From an uncultured Coriobacteriaceae bacterium (lineage in GTDB: Bacteria; Actinomycetota; Coriobacteriia; Coriobacteriales; Atopobiaceae): a stretch of 63,557 nt of DNA. Location: positions 1-63,557 of the forward strand of contig CADCPM010000075.1 in assembly GCA_902803315.1 (NCBI GenBank), given 5' to 3'. The first letter of the stretch is position 1. Each line of letters starts with the position of its first letter. The notes below the pieces were generated by a model. The model saw nothing but the letters and a program-made list of their open reading frames with translations, was not told the origin of the DNA and searched no databases. Shown in pieces: positions 42,029-49,938 of this stretch. The position numbers and the translations under genes were made by a program.

Positions 42029-42951
42029 TTGTTCTCAGCACGCTTGAAGAGATAACAGACCTTCGCACAGTGTGGCCTCACGAGGCGTTGGACTTTACTC
42101 CTTGGCTTGCAGAGGACGACAACATGGCACTGCTGTCCGATGCTATCGGTCTCGATATAGCCGTTGATGAGACTGAGTCTGCCGTTGGCGACTTCAGCGT
42201 GGATATCTTTGCCACTGAGGTTGGCACGTCCAGGCGCATCATCATTGAGAACCAGCTTGAGGACACGAACCACGACCATCTGGGCAAGCTCATTACCTAT
42301 GCTTCTGGCAAAGATGCTGATGTGATCATTTGGCTTGTGAAGCATGCGCGTGAGGAGCATAAGTCCGCTATTGAGTGGTTGAATAACCACACTGACGAGA
42401 AGGTTGGATTCTTTCTGTGTGAGATTAAGTTGTTTAGGATCGGTAGTTCTGACCCTGCCGTGAAGTTTGAAGTTGTGGAACGTCCGAATGATTGGACGAA
42501 GGAACAGAAGAAGGCCGATACGGTGAGGCCGACCCAACAGGCTCGATATGATTACTGGGTGGCATTTCAGGACTATGCTTTTGCGAATGAGCATTTTGCT
42601 AAGCATTTCAGACGTACTAAGGCTAGTTATGACCACTGGATGAATTTTGCCATTGGTTCATCTGCGTGCCATCTTGCGGTAGATCAGATACGCAAGTACG
42701 GCCAGTTGGTGGTTGAGCTGTATATCGACAATGACAAGGATCTGTACCATTCGCTTTATGAGCATAAGGGTGCCATTGAGTCTGATTGTGGTCTGTCATT
42801 CGACTGGCGTGAGCTTCCTGAACGTAAGGCTAGTCGTATTGTGGTTGAGAAGAATGCCGATCTTGATGACAAGGGTATGTGGAATGAACAGTTTGCGTGG
42901 GCTGTTGATACGCTTTTGAGGATGCGAAAAGCCTTTTGTAAGCATTTGTAG
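42025..42951 (+). CDS. DUF4268 restriction-associated protein
   Basis: A 308-residue protein that overlaps the hsdS stop (ATGA). The N-terminal part FSVDIFATEVGTSRRIIIENQLEDTNHDHLGKLITYASG is the PD-(D/E)xK-like signature often seen in proteins beside restriction systems; the C-terminal DUF4268 domain includes KTSYDHWM-like and IYNDKD-type strands. It may be a second nuclease or a regulator of the restriction complex. Confidence 0.82.
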   Translation: MIVLSTLEEITDLRTVWPHEALDFTPWLAEDDNMALLSDAIGLDIAVDETESAVGDFSVDIFATEVGTSRRIIIENQLEDTNHDHLGKLITYASGKDADVIIWLVKHAREEHKSAIEWLNNHTDEKVGFFLCEIKLFRIGSSDPAVKFEVVERPNDWTKEQKKADTVRPTQQARYDYWVAFQDYAFANEHFAKHFRRTKASYDHWMNFAIGSSACHLAVDQIRKYGQLVVELYIDNDKDLYHSLYEHKGAIESDCGLSFDWRELPERKASRIVVEKNADLDDKGMWNEQFAWAVDTLLRMRKAFCKHL

Positions 42952-43045
42952 TCTTGTTGCTGGTTTGAATGAGCCATTTTAAGGCGATTTAAGACCCGTT
43001 TTTTATGTGTAAAGGTCATATGATACCTAAATAATTACACCTCTC

Positions 43046-43079
43046 ATTACAACCCTCCTCTATTTGGGAGGGTTGTAAT
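43046..43079. terminator. Terminator after the restriction operon
   Basis: Perfect 13-bp stem ATTACAACCCTCC/GGAGGGTTGTAAT with an eight-base loop. Confidence 0.85.
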
Positions 43080-43114
43080 CATTTATGATGTATTGCAGTG
43101 GTGCATTACGCTTA

Positions 43115-43300
43115 TTAACATACCGGTTCAGCGTTGTAGCTAAAAAGAAGCAGGTCATAATCATCGGCAGTACGCGGCCATAGATCCGTGTCTATCTCAC
43201 TCAGAAAATCTACATACCGACACATACGTTGAGGGATACCATCCTCATCGAAGCAGATGTATGTTGTATCAAGTGCTGGTGCAGTCCAAGTTTCGGTCAT
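43115..43300 (-). CDS. Small acidic protein of the element
   Basis: A 61-residue acidic ORF, MTETWTAPALDTTYICFDEDG..., with AAGGAG well placed before its ATG. No family known. Divergent from the 43377 gene; the gap contains ATGATATCAT, a palindrome that could serve both. Small acidic element proteins are sometimes DNA mimics, but this is only a possibility. Confidence 0.6.
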   Translation of the reverse strand: MTETWTAPALDTTYICFDEDGIPQRMCRYVDFLSEIDTDLWPRTADDYDLLLFSYNAEPVC

Positions 43301-43376
43301 GGTGCAAACTCCTTTTTATTGGGTGCCATATGATATCATGGGTGGCGTTGTGGCGACGCGACCGAAGGGGTACACG

Positions 43377-43688
43377 ATGAGTGGCAAAACGATTGACGAT
43401 ATCGCTGGCGAGTATGCAGTATCCATCGGCAAGGCTTTTGAAGCTGCTGACTTGTGGGCAGCAGCAGAGGTTAAGCGCCTGGCACATGAGCGTGAGGAGA
43501 ACCCGTCAGAGGAGACGGAAAGGGACTTCCGAGAGATTGTCAAATACAGCCTGACGATAAAGGAATGCCAGATTCACTTCTTGGAGCAGATGGACAAAGA
43601 AGTGTTCGAAAATGGTTACGACCATGCCGAGCAGTGGGCACAGTATGAGACGATGCGCGACGCATTTCAGTTTGTCATAGAGTCGTAG
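43377..43688 (+). CDS. Hypothetical helical protein
   Basis: A 103-residue acidic helical protein (MSGKTIDDIAGEYAVSIGKAFEAADLW...). AAGGGG precedes the ATG at 43377. No domain known. It faces the small acidic gene across a palindrome and ends at a two-way terminator. Confidence 0.65.
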   Translation: MSGKTIDDIAGEYAVSIGKAFEAADLWAAAEVKRLAHEREENPSEETERDFREIVKYSLTIKECQIHFLEQMDKEVFENGYDHAEQWAQYETMRDAFQFVIES

Positions 43689-43707
43689 ATGGTACATCGT
43701 AAAAGTA

Positions 43708-43750
43708 AAAGCACAAGCCCCTCTTATTTGTTGAGAGGGGCTTATGCTTT
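43708..43750. terminator. Bidirectional terminator
   Basis: AAGCCCCTCT/AGAGGGGCTT stem, extended by AAAAGC and GCTTTT, between convergent genes. Confidence 0.9.
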
Positions 43751-43938
43751 TACCGTCTGTTTTTATGGTCGTTTATCCAACGACGAATAAGCGCTGATGC
43801 GGTGGTGTTTTCATTTCTTGCTGCTAGTTTAAGTGCTCTGTGTTGGCCTCGGGTCATGGTCACCGTTATGTTCACGGTGGCGTTATGGCTTCGTTCGTTG
43901 CGCTTTGCATTCTGTTCATTCTTCATTGTTGTTCTCAT
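43750..43938 (-). CDS. Small ribbon-helix-helix protein
   Basis: A 62-residue basic protein: NATVNITVTMTRGQHRALKLAARNENTTASALIRRWINDHKNRR, a CopG/RHH pattern. It overlaps the end of the methyltransferase gene and the start of that gene carries a related RHH motif, so the two are likely co-regulated. Confidence 0.7.
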   Translation of the reverse strand: MRTTMKNEQNAKRNERSHNATVNITVTMTRGQHRALKLAARNENTTASALIRRWINDHKNRR

Positions 43939-44785
43939 CTCCGAATGCTATGTCGCAACCGACGAAGTTCCTATCACATCGCATGCACGATTCCAGTACG
44001 GAGTATCCTCCTGCTGCTGGATCCACAACGAGTTCTCCGGGTTGTGTGACTGCGCAAATCAGTCGTTCTTGTAGGTCTATTGGCTTGGCGTGTGGATGGT
44101 TTGTCTTGTCAGTTTTTGCCTGCCACACGTCGGGAATTGCATGGTCGTGCCATGTTTTCGCTGCATGCAACGGTTCTCGTTGCAGTACGACTACATATTC
44201 CGCTTGGTGACGTGTGCGCCATCCCATGCCCATCCTGCCTTTGTCCCAAGTAATCAGATCGACTGTGTGAAGTTTGGTGCCCTCAAGCCATGGAGCGACA
44301 CCTTCCACGAGATGAAACTTATCCACCCACAAGAAGAGGTAACCACCACGGACGACGACCCTGTCGAGCTCACGAACGAGTGCGGCTATCATTTCGGAAT
44401 CCATCTGCGCCAGCGAAGCGCGACCAATTTGCCGCGCACCCTCGTTGCCGTAGGCAAGATGGTCAAGAAGCCCTCTGTATTGTGGATCGAAGAAGGCACA
44501 AGCTGCTGTTTCGTCACTGAGTTTACCGAGCATTATGAGGCCATCCATGCGTTGACGAACGTTCAGGCGAATGTTGCTGTCACTGATTGATGCCGATGGT
44601 GTGCATCGTGCATCTATCCATGACTGGATGAGTCCAGACACAGTAGTGCCATGTTTTCGTGCGATGGCTTTCAGTACGTCACGTTCTTTCGCTGTCATCG
44701 ATAGTGTGACGTGAATGGATTGTGCGTCAATGGCGTTCACTCCGTCTGCTATGCGGTGATTTTTGGACGATCTTCCCAGCTCCAC
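43916..44785 (-). CDS. RHH domain fused to an N6/N4-type DNA methyltransferase
   Basis: A 289-residue protein. Residues about 20-60 look like an RHH DNA-binding motif (IHVTLSMTAKERDVLKAIARKHGTTVSGLIQSWID). The rest is an N4/N6 (beta-group-like) methyltransferase: catalytic FFDPQYRGL instead of DPPY, WDKGRMGMGWRTRHQAEYVVV, HPHAKPIDLQERLI, and the SAM site VVDPAAGGYSVLES. The DPQY variant may be active or altered. It has no cognate nuclease nearby; it may protect or mark the element's DNA. Confidence 0.83.
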   Translation of the reverse strand: MELGRSSKNHRIADGVNAIDAQSIHVTLSMTAKERDVLKAIARKHGTTVSGLIQSWIDARCTPSASISDSNIRLNVRQRMDGLIMLGKLSDETAACAFFDPQYRGLLDHLAYGNEGARQIGRASLAQMDSEMIAALVRELDRVVVRGGYLFLWVDKFHLVEGVAPWLEGTKLHTVDLITWDKGRMGMGWRTRHQAEYVVVLQREPLHAAKTWHDHAIPDVWQAKTDKTNHPHAKPIDLQERLICAVTQPGELVVDPAAGGYSVLESCMRCDRNFVGCDIAFGDENNNEE

Positions 44786-44882
44786 GTAATGCTCCTAATC
44801 TGTACATAAATAGATGTTTATGTATAGTTTAGATGTTAGTTTGTTACCATGCTTTCGTGTGGTGTAGGCATCAAAAGAACAA

Positions 44883-44910
44883 CAGCCTTCCTGCTTATGT
44901 GGGAAGGCTG
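44883..44910. terminator. Terminator/hairpin between methyltransferase and integrase regions
   Basis: CAGCCTTCC/GGAAGGCTG stem followed rightward by CTTTGG. The gap 44786-44978 holds no other clear gene. Confidence 0.6.
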
Positions 44911-44978
44911 CTTTGGTGTTAGGGCTTGAAGCTCTCTGTGATTATAGCTGGCACGTGTGTTGTGTGGGCTGTGTGTAG

Positions 44979-46532
44979 TTAATTGTTTGTGATTTTCCAG
45001 TCAAAACGTATGCTGTCAGCAAGCTCTTTTGCACTTTTGTAGCGATGCCGACCATGTGGTAGAAGGGTTATCGTGCAGAGACTGCCAATCACGTGACTGA
45101 GTTGCCCAGGGTCTTTGATAGAGTCAAATGCCTTTACGGGGTCATCTTTATCGAGTAAGGCAATGGCAGATGGTTGCGGTGTGAGTTCGGTTCGTTCCGC
45201 TTCTAGAGCAGCGATTTTTGCTTCCTGCCGTTCAACACTCTTCTTGTATAAAGCTGCTGGTATGTCTCCATTTGCATAATCATCCTCAAAAGCGCTGATA
45301 AGTCCTCGTGCGTGCCGTAGTTCTTCGTCAATTTGTGATACTCGTTTTGGATCTGTGGGTTGTCTTAGTGTGGCACACCAATCACGGAAGTCTGGTCTGC
45401 TGATGCGTTCGCGGATAACGTCAAGGACAAAAGGATCTATTCGGTTTCTCATGCGGTTGATATGACCGTCGCAGCGGTAACCTTGGTCTGAGGACTTCAT
45501 TGGTTTGCCGCAAACGCCACAGCGGTACAGACCTGCGCCGAACCACCTTTTTTGGGATCCATTGTGGGGAATTATGGTGCCGTCTGCTTTGGTGAGGTTG
45601 GCATCACGGATTGTTTGCACTTGCCACCATGTTTCTTCGTCCACGATGGGTTCCCAGTTCCCTCGTATTGGTTGATGTTCTTCGTCGCGCATGATGAGTT
45701 CACGCCACTTGGAGTTTGTAGATTCACCTCGTGGTTTGCCTTTGGGGTCGGTTCGTTTGACAGGGTTGTAGTAGACGTAACCTGCGTATTTTGGGTTTCG
45801 TAGAATGACTTGTACTGTTGACAGGTCGAATTCTTTGTTTGGTATGGGTTGACCAGCTTCACGTGCAAAGATTACCGATGGTGCGTCGCTGTGTGGTATC
45901 TCTGGTAACGAGTCGTTTTTACCTGCGACTGCACGTGCTATGGCTGACATACTTGATCCACGGAGGTAAGCCTTATAGATTGCATGTACAACGTCAGCTT
46001 CTTCTTCGATGATATTGTTCTGTCGGTCGTAGCCGAAGCATCTGCGGCCTTTCATTGGTTTGCCTCGTCGTGCTCGTTGTAGGTTGGCACGTTTCTGACG
46101 TTGACTTTTGCGTGCCGATTCCGCTTCCGCTTGCATGGCTGCACCGATTGCCCTGTGTCGGCCTTCGATGGTACGCATGTCGAGTTCTCCGAGGTCATCA
46201 GAGTATATGCGCAGTCCTAATGGTTCAAGCTCTCGAACCATGTCCACGGCACCATAGGTGTTTCGTGTGAGGCGGTCGAGTTTCCACACGACGATAATGT
46301 CAAACTTGCCACGCTCGAAGTCTTTGAGCATGCGGTCGTAGGCTGGTCGGTTGACGCCTGAGTATGCCGATATGGATGTGTCGGTGTACGTTTTGACGAT
46401 TTTCCAGCCATGCTCTTCGCAAAACCAGGCGCAATCTTCGATCTGCCGTTCAATGGCTGCTGATACTTTTCTAGTTTTCTTGGCTTCTGTGTCGCGTGAG
46501 ATTCTTGCGTAGATTGCTGCTCTGGTCTTCAT
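44979..46532 (-). CDS. Large serine recombinase (integrase) of the element
   Basis: A 517-residue large serine integrase. N-terminal resolvase domain with catalytic Ser12 in IYARISRDTE and the Arg pair around VWKLDRLTR; the recombinase domain with NPKYAGYVYYNP; a zinc ribbon CGVCGKPM...CDGHINR; a coiled coil (KKSVERQEAKIAALEAERTE). It is divergent to the right junction, 80 bp away. It should catalyse attP x attB joining at tadA; excision would need a recombination directionality factor, perhaps the 24063 protein. Confidence 0.93.
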   Translation of the reverse strand: MKTRAAIYARISRDTEAKKTRKVSAAIERQIEDCAWFCEEHGWKIVKTYTDTSISAYSGVNRPAYDRMLKDFERGKFDIIVVWKLDRLTRNTYGAVDMVRELEPLGLRIYSDDLGELDMRTIEGRHRAIGAAMQAEAESARKSQRQKRANLQRARRGKPMKGRRCFGYDRQNNIIEEEADVVHAIYKAYLRGSSMSAIARAVAGKNDSLPEIPHSDAPSVIFAREAGQPIPNKEFDLSTVQVILRNPKYAGYVYYNPVKRTDPKGKPRGESTNSKWRELIMRDEEHQPIRGNWEPIVDEETWWQVQTIRDANLTKADGTIIPHNGSQKRWFGAGLYRCGVCGKPMKSSDQGYRCDGHINRMRNRIDPFVLDVIRERISRPDFRDWCATLRQPTDPKRVSQIDEELRHARGLISAFEDDYANGDIPAALYKKSVERQEAKIAALEAERTELTPQPSAIALLDKDDPVKAFDSIKDPGQLSHVIGSLCTITLLPHGRHRYKSAKELADSIRFDWKITNN

Positions 46533-46574
46533 ACTTTTGTCTTTCTGACGGCACTTCCTCTTCCTGCAATTCCA

Positions 46575-46613
46575 TTGTACTCAATACTGGTGTTTCAAAG
46601 GTGTGGTGCTGAC
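46575..46613. other. attR: right junction of the element
   Basis: Element sequence CAATACTGGTGTTTCAAAGG ends in GTGCTGAC; tadA resumes as GACACTCCATGCC. With the left end it forms an inverted-repeat attP (ATACTGGT...AACCAGTAT) around TGAC. Confidence 0.8.
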
Positions 46614-46956
46614 GACACTCCATGCCGGGTCTGCGCACGAGGCAATATCGCGTCTCATCCTCATGGCACGGTTTGGCATGGACCTGCCTACCTCGGTCAT
46701 AGAGATGCAGATTGCCTCTGCGCTGGACTTCGTGCTCATGTCGAGACGCACTGCGGATGGATCGCGTTACCTCGCGTCTCTCTCGTCGGTGGGGGAGTCG
46801 TCGGAAGGGGGAGTGGAGCTGCACGAGTGCGTGCGCTTCGATGAGATAGATCGCTCATGGGAACTCATCGAGGAACCGGACTTCGTGGAGCAGGGATTGC
46901 ATGAGGGCGTATTGGACGAAGAGGAGGTGGAAGCATGGCGTGGTTGCCTTGCCTGA
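46614..46956 (+). pseudogene. tadA: tadA/cpaF pilus ATPase, 3' part
   Basis: Begins in frame with ...ACA CTC CAT GCC GGG (TLHAGSAHEAISRLILMARFGMDLPTSVIEMQIASALDFVLM) and runs to the stop at 46956. This is the C-terminal third of CpaF, containing the conserved TLHA box (its first Thr comes from the other half). It has no ribosome-binding site of its own. It overlaps the tadB start by 22 bp, so tadB may lack proper coupling while the element is in place. Confidence 0.92.
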
Positions 46957-47879
46957 TATGCGGCTTGCTTGCGTGGTTGCTCTGTTGGGTATGCCTTGGC
47001 TCGGGACGTTTTGCTGGACGTGTGGCAAAGGCTCGACTTCAGTCACTCTTTCGGATTGCCAGGCGCTGCGTAAGCGCGTTTGCCTCGTCCGGTTTGATTG
47101 TACAGCTGCTTTCGTTCGAGTCGTTTGGTGCCGCTGTAGACGAGGTCTCTCGTCGCCTGAAGATCCGCGGATTGGATGGGCACGTGTCTCGCGAGGAGGC
47201 GGCAGCACTGCTCGTGGTGCTCTTGTCTGCTTCGTGCGTGGTTGTTGGCTTGCTTGCACGCAGTCTACTGGCCACGGTGTTCGCGTTGATTTGCGTTGTG
47301 GTGGGATTGCGAGTGAGGCGGCTGGCAAGAAGACGCAAACGACAGCGCGAGCTCGCAAGCGAGATGCCAGGGGTGCTGCGTACCATGGCAACCGCCCTGG
47401 AGTCGGGTAACACGCTCGTGCAAGCCATCGAGTATGTTGGCCTCCACGAGAGGGGCCAGGCCGCCAAACCATTTGTGCGTGCGTCTTTGCGCCTTCGCTG
47501 TGGAATGTCGGTGGACGAAGCGCTCGAGGGTCTGAGGGGAGAGCTGAGCGCCCCTGGCGTGGACCTCATGGTTACGGCGCTTTCCATATCCCAGAGGACG
47601 GGAAGCCCGCTTCGCGATCTGCTGCGTAGGGCTGCCGTGCTGGTTGAGCAACAAGAGGAGTTCGAGCGTCTCCTTGCGGTTCGAACGGCGCAAGTACGAC
47701 TGTCGGTTCGCATCGTGTGCAGCCTGCCGGTAATTATGGTCGCGCTGCTGCTGATCATGTCGCCAGATTTCCAGAAGGGCGTCACTTCCGCGCCTGGTGT
47801 TGCGTGCATCTCGCTTGCCGCACTTATGGATGGCGTGGCGCTGCTGCTCATACGAAGGATTATGGGAGGTGTTCTGTAA
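46935..47879 (+). CDS. tadB: Tad secretion system membrane protein TadB
   Basis: A 314-residue membrane protein of the T2SSF family: two N-terminal helices, then a cytoplasmic helical domain MPGVLRTMATALESGNTLVQAIEYVG...GMSVDEALEGLRGEL, and two C-terminal helices. It partners TadC around the TadA ATPase. Its first codons overlap the tadA 3' part, and its stop overlaps the tadC ATG. Confidence 0.9.
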   Translation: MAWLPCLICGLLAWLLCWVCLGSGRFAGRVAKARLQSLFRIARRCVSAFASSGLIVQLLSFESFGAAVDEVSRRLKIRGLDGHVSREEAAALLVVLLSASCVVVGLLARSLLATVFALICVVVGLRVRRLARRRKRQRELASEMPGVLRTMATALESGNTLVQAIEYVGLHERGQAAKPFVRASLRLRCGMSVDEALEGLRGELSAPGVDLMVTALSISQRTGSPLRDLLRRAAVLVEQQEEFERLLAVRTAQVRLSVRIVCSLPVIMVALLLIMSPDFQKGVTSAPGVACISLAALMDGVALLLIRRIMGGVL

Positions 47880-48514
47880 TGGATATGGGATCGATCAGCT
47901 TGGTTTTGGCTGTGGCGACCACGGGATTTGTTGCCTCGTATGTGCTGCTGGGAGGTGAGACGGTCCAAATTGCACATGCGGTTCGGAAGCTGCGAACATT
48001 TAGGCAGCAAAACGGTGGCAGGAGAATGGGCAAGCTGCGCAAACGCGCGGACGAAAGAGCGCGTAGCGCACGCATTGGCAAGGAAATGCCCGCGTTTCTG
48101 GATATCGTGACCTTGGGCCTTTCCGCGGGTCTCTCGTTTGACTCCTCGCTGGAGCTCTATTGCAAGCGCTATAGGACGGATCTCTCGTCGCGCTTGTGGG
48201 ACAGCATGCTCCTTTGGCGAATGGGCATCCAAAGCAGGGCCGAGGCGCTCGACTGCATGGCGTCAGAACTCAAGGTGAGCGCGCTCCAGCGCTTTGCCTC
48301 CACGGTTAACGAGGCACTCGCGTTTGGGACCCCGCTCTCCGCCACCTTGGAGCGCCAGGCACGGGTAATCCGCGACGAGCAGCGTGCGATGGTGGAGGAG
48401 GAGATCGAGCGCGTACCGGTAAAGATGCTCATTCCTTTGGGCACGCTCATCGTACCAGCCATGCTCTTGGCGATTCTTGGCCCCTTGCTTGGCCCAGCAA
48501 TCGGAATGGCATAG
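47879..48514 (+). CDS. tadC: Tad secretion system membrane protein TadC
   Basis: A 211-residue T2SSF protein: N-terminal helix, EMPAFLDIVTLGLSAGLSFDSSLELYCKRY, RMGIQSRAEALDCMASEL, and C-terminal helices. The ATG at 47879 overlaps the tadB stop (TAATG), with GGGAGG upstream. Short for a TadC, which often has about 250-300 residues. Confidence 0.88.
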   Translation: MDMGSISLVLAVATTGFVASYVLLGGETVQIAHAVRKLRTFRQQNGGRRMGKLRKRADERARSARIGKEMPAFLDIVTLGLSAGLSFDSSLELYCKRYRTDLSSRLWDSMLLWRMGIQSRAEALDCMASELKVSALQRFASTVNEALAFGTPLSATLERQARVIRDEQRAMVEEEIERVPVKMLIPLGTLIVPAMLLAILGPLLGPAIGMA

Positions 48515-48546
48515 ACGCTGTAGGCAAATATGGGATTGGAGAGGAA

Positions 48547-48738
48547 ATGACAAAAACGAAGATGATGCTCGAGCTCGTACGCAAGCGCACCATAGATGAC
48601 GAGCGTGGGCAGGGGACTACCGAGTACGCGATTCTGGTGGGCGTGATCGTGGTGATCGCAATCATTGCGATTATCGCCTTCAGAGGCAAGATCACCGAGC
48701 TGTGGCAGGCCATAACCGATGGCATCAACTCGCTCTAG
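48547..48738 (+). CDS. flp: Flp/Fap pilin
   Basis: A 63-residue class III prepilin: basic leader, cleavage site after Gly in DERG-QGTTEYAILVGVIVVIAIIAIIAF. The Glu+5 and Tyr+6 of the mature pilin are in place. GGAGAGGAA precedes the ATG. It is the major subunit assembled by the Tad machine; a prepilin peptidase is not in the window. Confidence 0.92.
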   Translation: MTKTKMMLELVRKRTIDDERGQGTTEYAILVGVIVVIAIIAIIAFRGKITELWQAITDGINSL

Positions 48739-49276
48739 GCAAAAGGCCCTGGGTGCCGTCGTTGTCTTGCTGTTGCTTGCGGTGGCCGTGGCGTGCGCCT
48801 TCGGTGGGAAGTTGTTCGGACCCAACGGGGTGCAGCCATGGTTGTCCACTCCTTCCGACGAGAGACGTGATGAGGAAGCTGACAAGGAAGGTAACGAAGG
48901 TGCGGAGGGTGACAAGGCGGGCGGAGGCGATAGCGGGACTGCGACGGGGACTGAGCGCGAAGAGGCAGAAGACCTAAGCAAGGACCTCGGATGGGAAGCG
49001 GACGTCCGGATGGGAAGCCCCATATCGCACGATGCAGAGGGCAACGTGGTGCAAGCCGCCTCGGCAGAGCTCGAGCGCTACAGGTTGCGTGGGGACTGCG
49101 TCTTATGCCGTGCGGGATATCTGGACCTTTTGGGAGACGTATGGGGATGCTTGGTGCAGGGACCTGGATGGGTTGAGATGTGCGTGGTGGAGGAGCACGA
49201 AGACGGAATTCGTAGCACCGTGAGGACGGTGAGGATGGAGGAAGAGGAATGGGGGCAGAAGGATGCAGACGAATAG
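48719..49276 (+). CDS. Membrane-anchored acidic protein of the tad locus
   Basis: A 185-residue protein with a membrane segment at about residues 11-29, a highly acidic Glu/Asp/Gly linker, and a small C-terminal domain with four cysteines (CVLCRAGYLDLLGDVWGCLV...MCVVEE). It overlaps the end of flp and the start of the next pilin-like gene. No family recognised; presumably a pilus-locus surface protein. Confidence 0.65.
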   Translation: MASTRSRQKALGAVVVLLLLAVAVACAFGGKLFGPNGVQPWLSTPSDERRDEEADKEGNEGAEGDKAGGGDSGTATGTEREEAEDLSKDLGWEADVRMGSPISHDAEGNVVQAASAELERYRLRGDCVLCRAGYLDLLGDVWGCLVQGPGWVEMCVVEEHEDGIRSTVRTVRMEEEEWGQKDADE

Positions 49277-49472
49277 CCAACGCGAGCGAGGGCAGTCGAG
49301 CGTGGAGTATGCGCTGGTGCTCCTTGCCTTCCTGGCGGTTGCGGTTGCCCTCTTTGGAATTTGGCATGCCACGCACGAGGGGACGCTGCTCGACGTCGCT
49401 CGTCGTGGGTCATCGCACAATGCGCAGGACGGCCTTTCGGTTGGACTCGCGCAGGATCTTGCCTCGTATTAG
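49263..49472 (+). CDS. Pilin-like small protein
   Basis: A 69-residue protein with ERGQSSVEYALVLLAFLAVAVALFGIWHA, a TadE/pilin-like N-terminal helix with Glu+5 and Tyr+6-like positions. Probably a minor pseudopilin. It overlaps the preceding gene by 14 bp. Confidence 0.7.
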   Translation: MQTNSQRERGQSSVEYALVLLAFLAVAVALFGIWHATHEGTLLDVARRGSSHNAQDGLSVGLAQDLASY

Positions 49473-49938
49473 GGCGCTTTCCGTCGATGAGAGGGGACAG
49501 TCTACGGTGGAGGCGGCTGCGCTGCTCATGGTGGCTGCACTTCTTTTGGCGCTATTGGTGCAGCCCGTCTGCATGGCCTATACGTGTATGGTCATGCGCC
49601 ATGCGGCGGCCGAAGCCCTGCGTGTAGCGGCAACGACCAAAGACGACGGTGTCGTTCGATCGTTTGTCCAGCGCCGTCTTGAGGCGGTGCCCCCGGTGAG
49701 CCTTTTCCATGTTGGAGGCAGTCAGGATTGGTGTATCGACGTCGCCCATGCAACGGACGCGCGGTCGGCGACGGTTAGCGTGAGCGGCCATTTGAGACCG
49801 TTGCCCATACTGGGCGCCGTTGCCACGATGGCATGCAAGAGGGACGCCATAGGGGTTTGTGTGGAGGAGAGCGTTACGTCCGACGTGCGCCCGGATTGGT
49901 TGGAGGGGGACTATGAGAGCTGGATGTCGTGTTGGTAA
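49420..49938 (+). CDS. TadE-like pseudopilin
   Basis: About 172 residues with ALSVDERGQSTVEAAALLMVAALLLALLVQPVCMAYT, a TadE-type membrane helix, and a C-terminal domain with an even spread of cysteines. The start is uncertain; the ATG at 49420 is used because it precedes the helix, but the true start may be nearer to 49472. It overlaps both neighbours, as is usual in this tad operon. Confidence 0.7.
   Translation: MRRTAFRLDSRRILPRIRALSVDERGQSTVEAAALLMVAALLLALLVQPVCMAYTCMVMRHAAAEALRVAATTKDDGVVRSFVQRRLEAVPPVSLFHVGGSQDWCIDVAHATDARSATVSVSGHLRPLPILGAVATMACKRDAIGVCVEESVTSDVRPDWLEGDYESWMSCW

Larger units (their letters stand above)
23483..46613. mobile_element. 23.1-kb integrative mobilizable element inside tadA
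   Basis: The boundary is shown by the split tadA gene: 22491-23482 plus 46614-46956 gives an uninterrupted 445-codon frame reading GHDGSLTTLHAGSAHEA across the joint. Inside are a large serine recombinase by the right end, excisionase-like protein, replication protein, MobC/relaxase, ParA and partner, hsdRMS, extra methyltransferase and cargo. No VirB4, coupling protein or other conjugation machinery was seen, so it would rely on a helper for transfer. Codon and base use are richer in A+T than the flanks. Confidence 0.93.

Noticed and set aside
23483..46613. Prophage rather than mobilizable element
   Set aside because: No capsid, tail, terminase or lysis genes; relaxase and MobC are present instead.
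23483..46613. Complete integrative conjugative element
   Set aside because: No VirB4, coupling protein or other type IV secretion genes within the borders.
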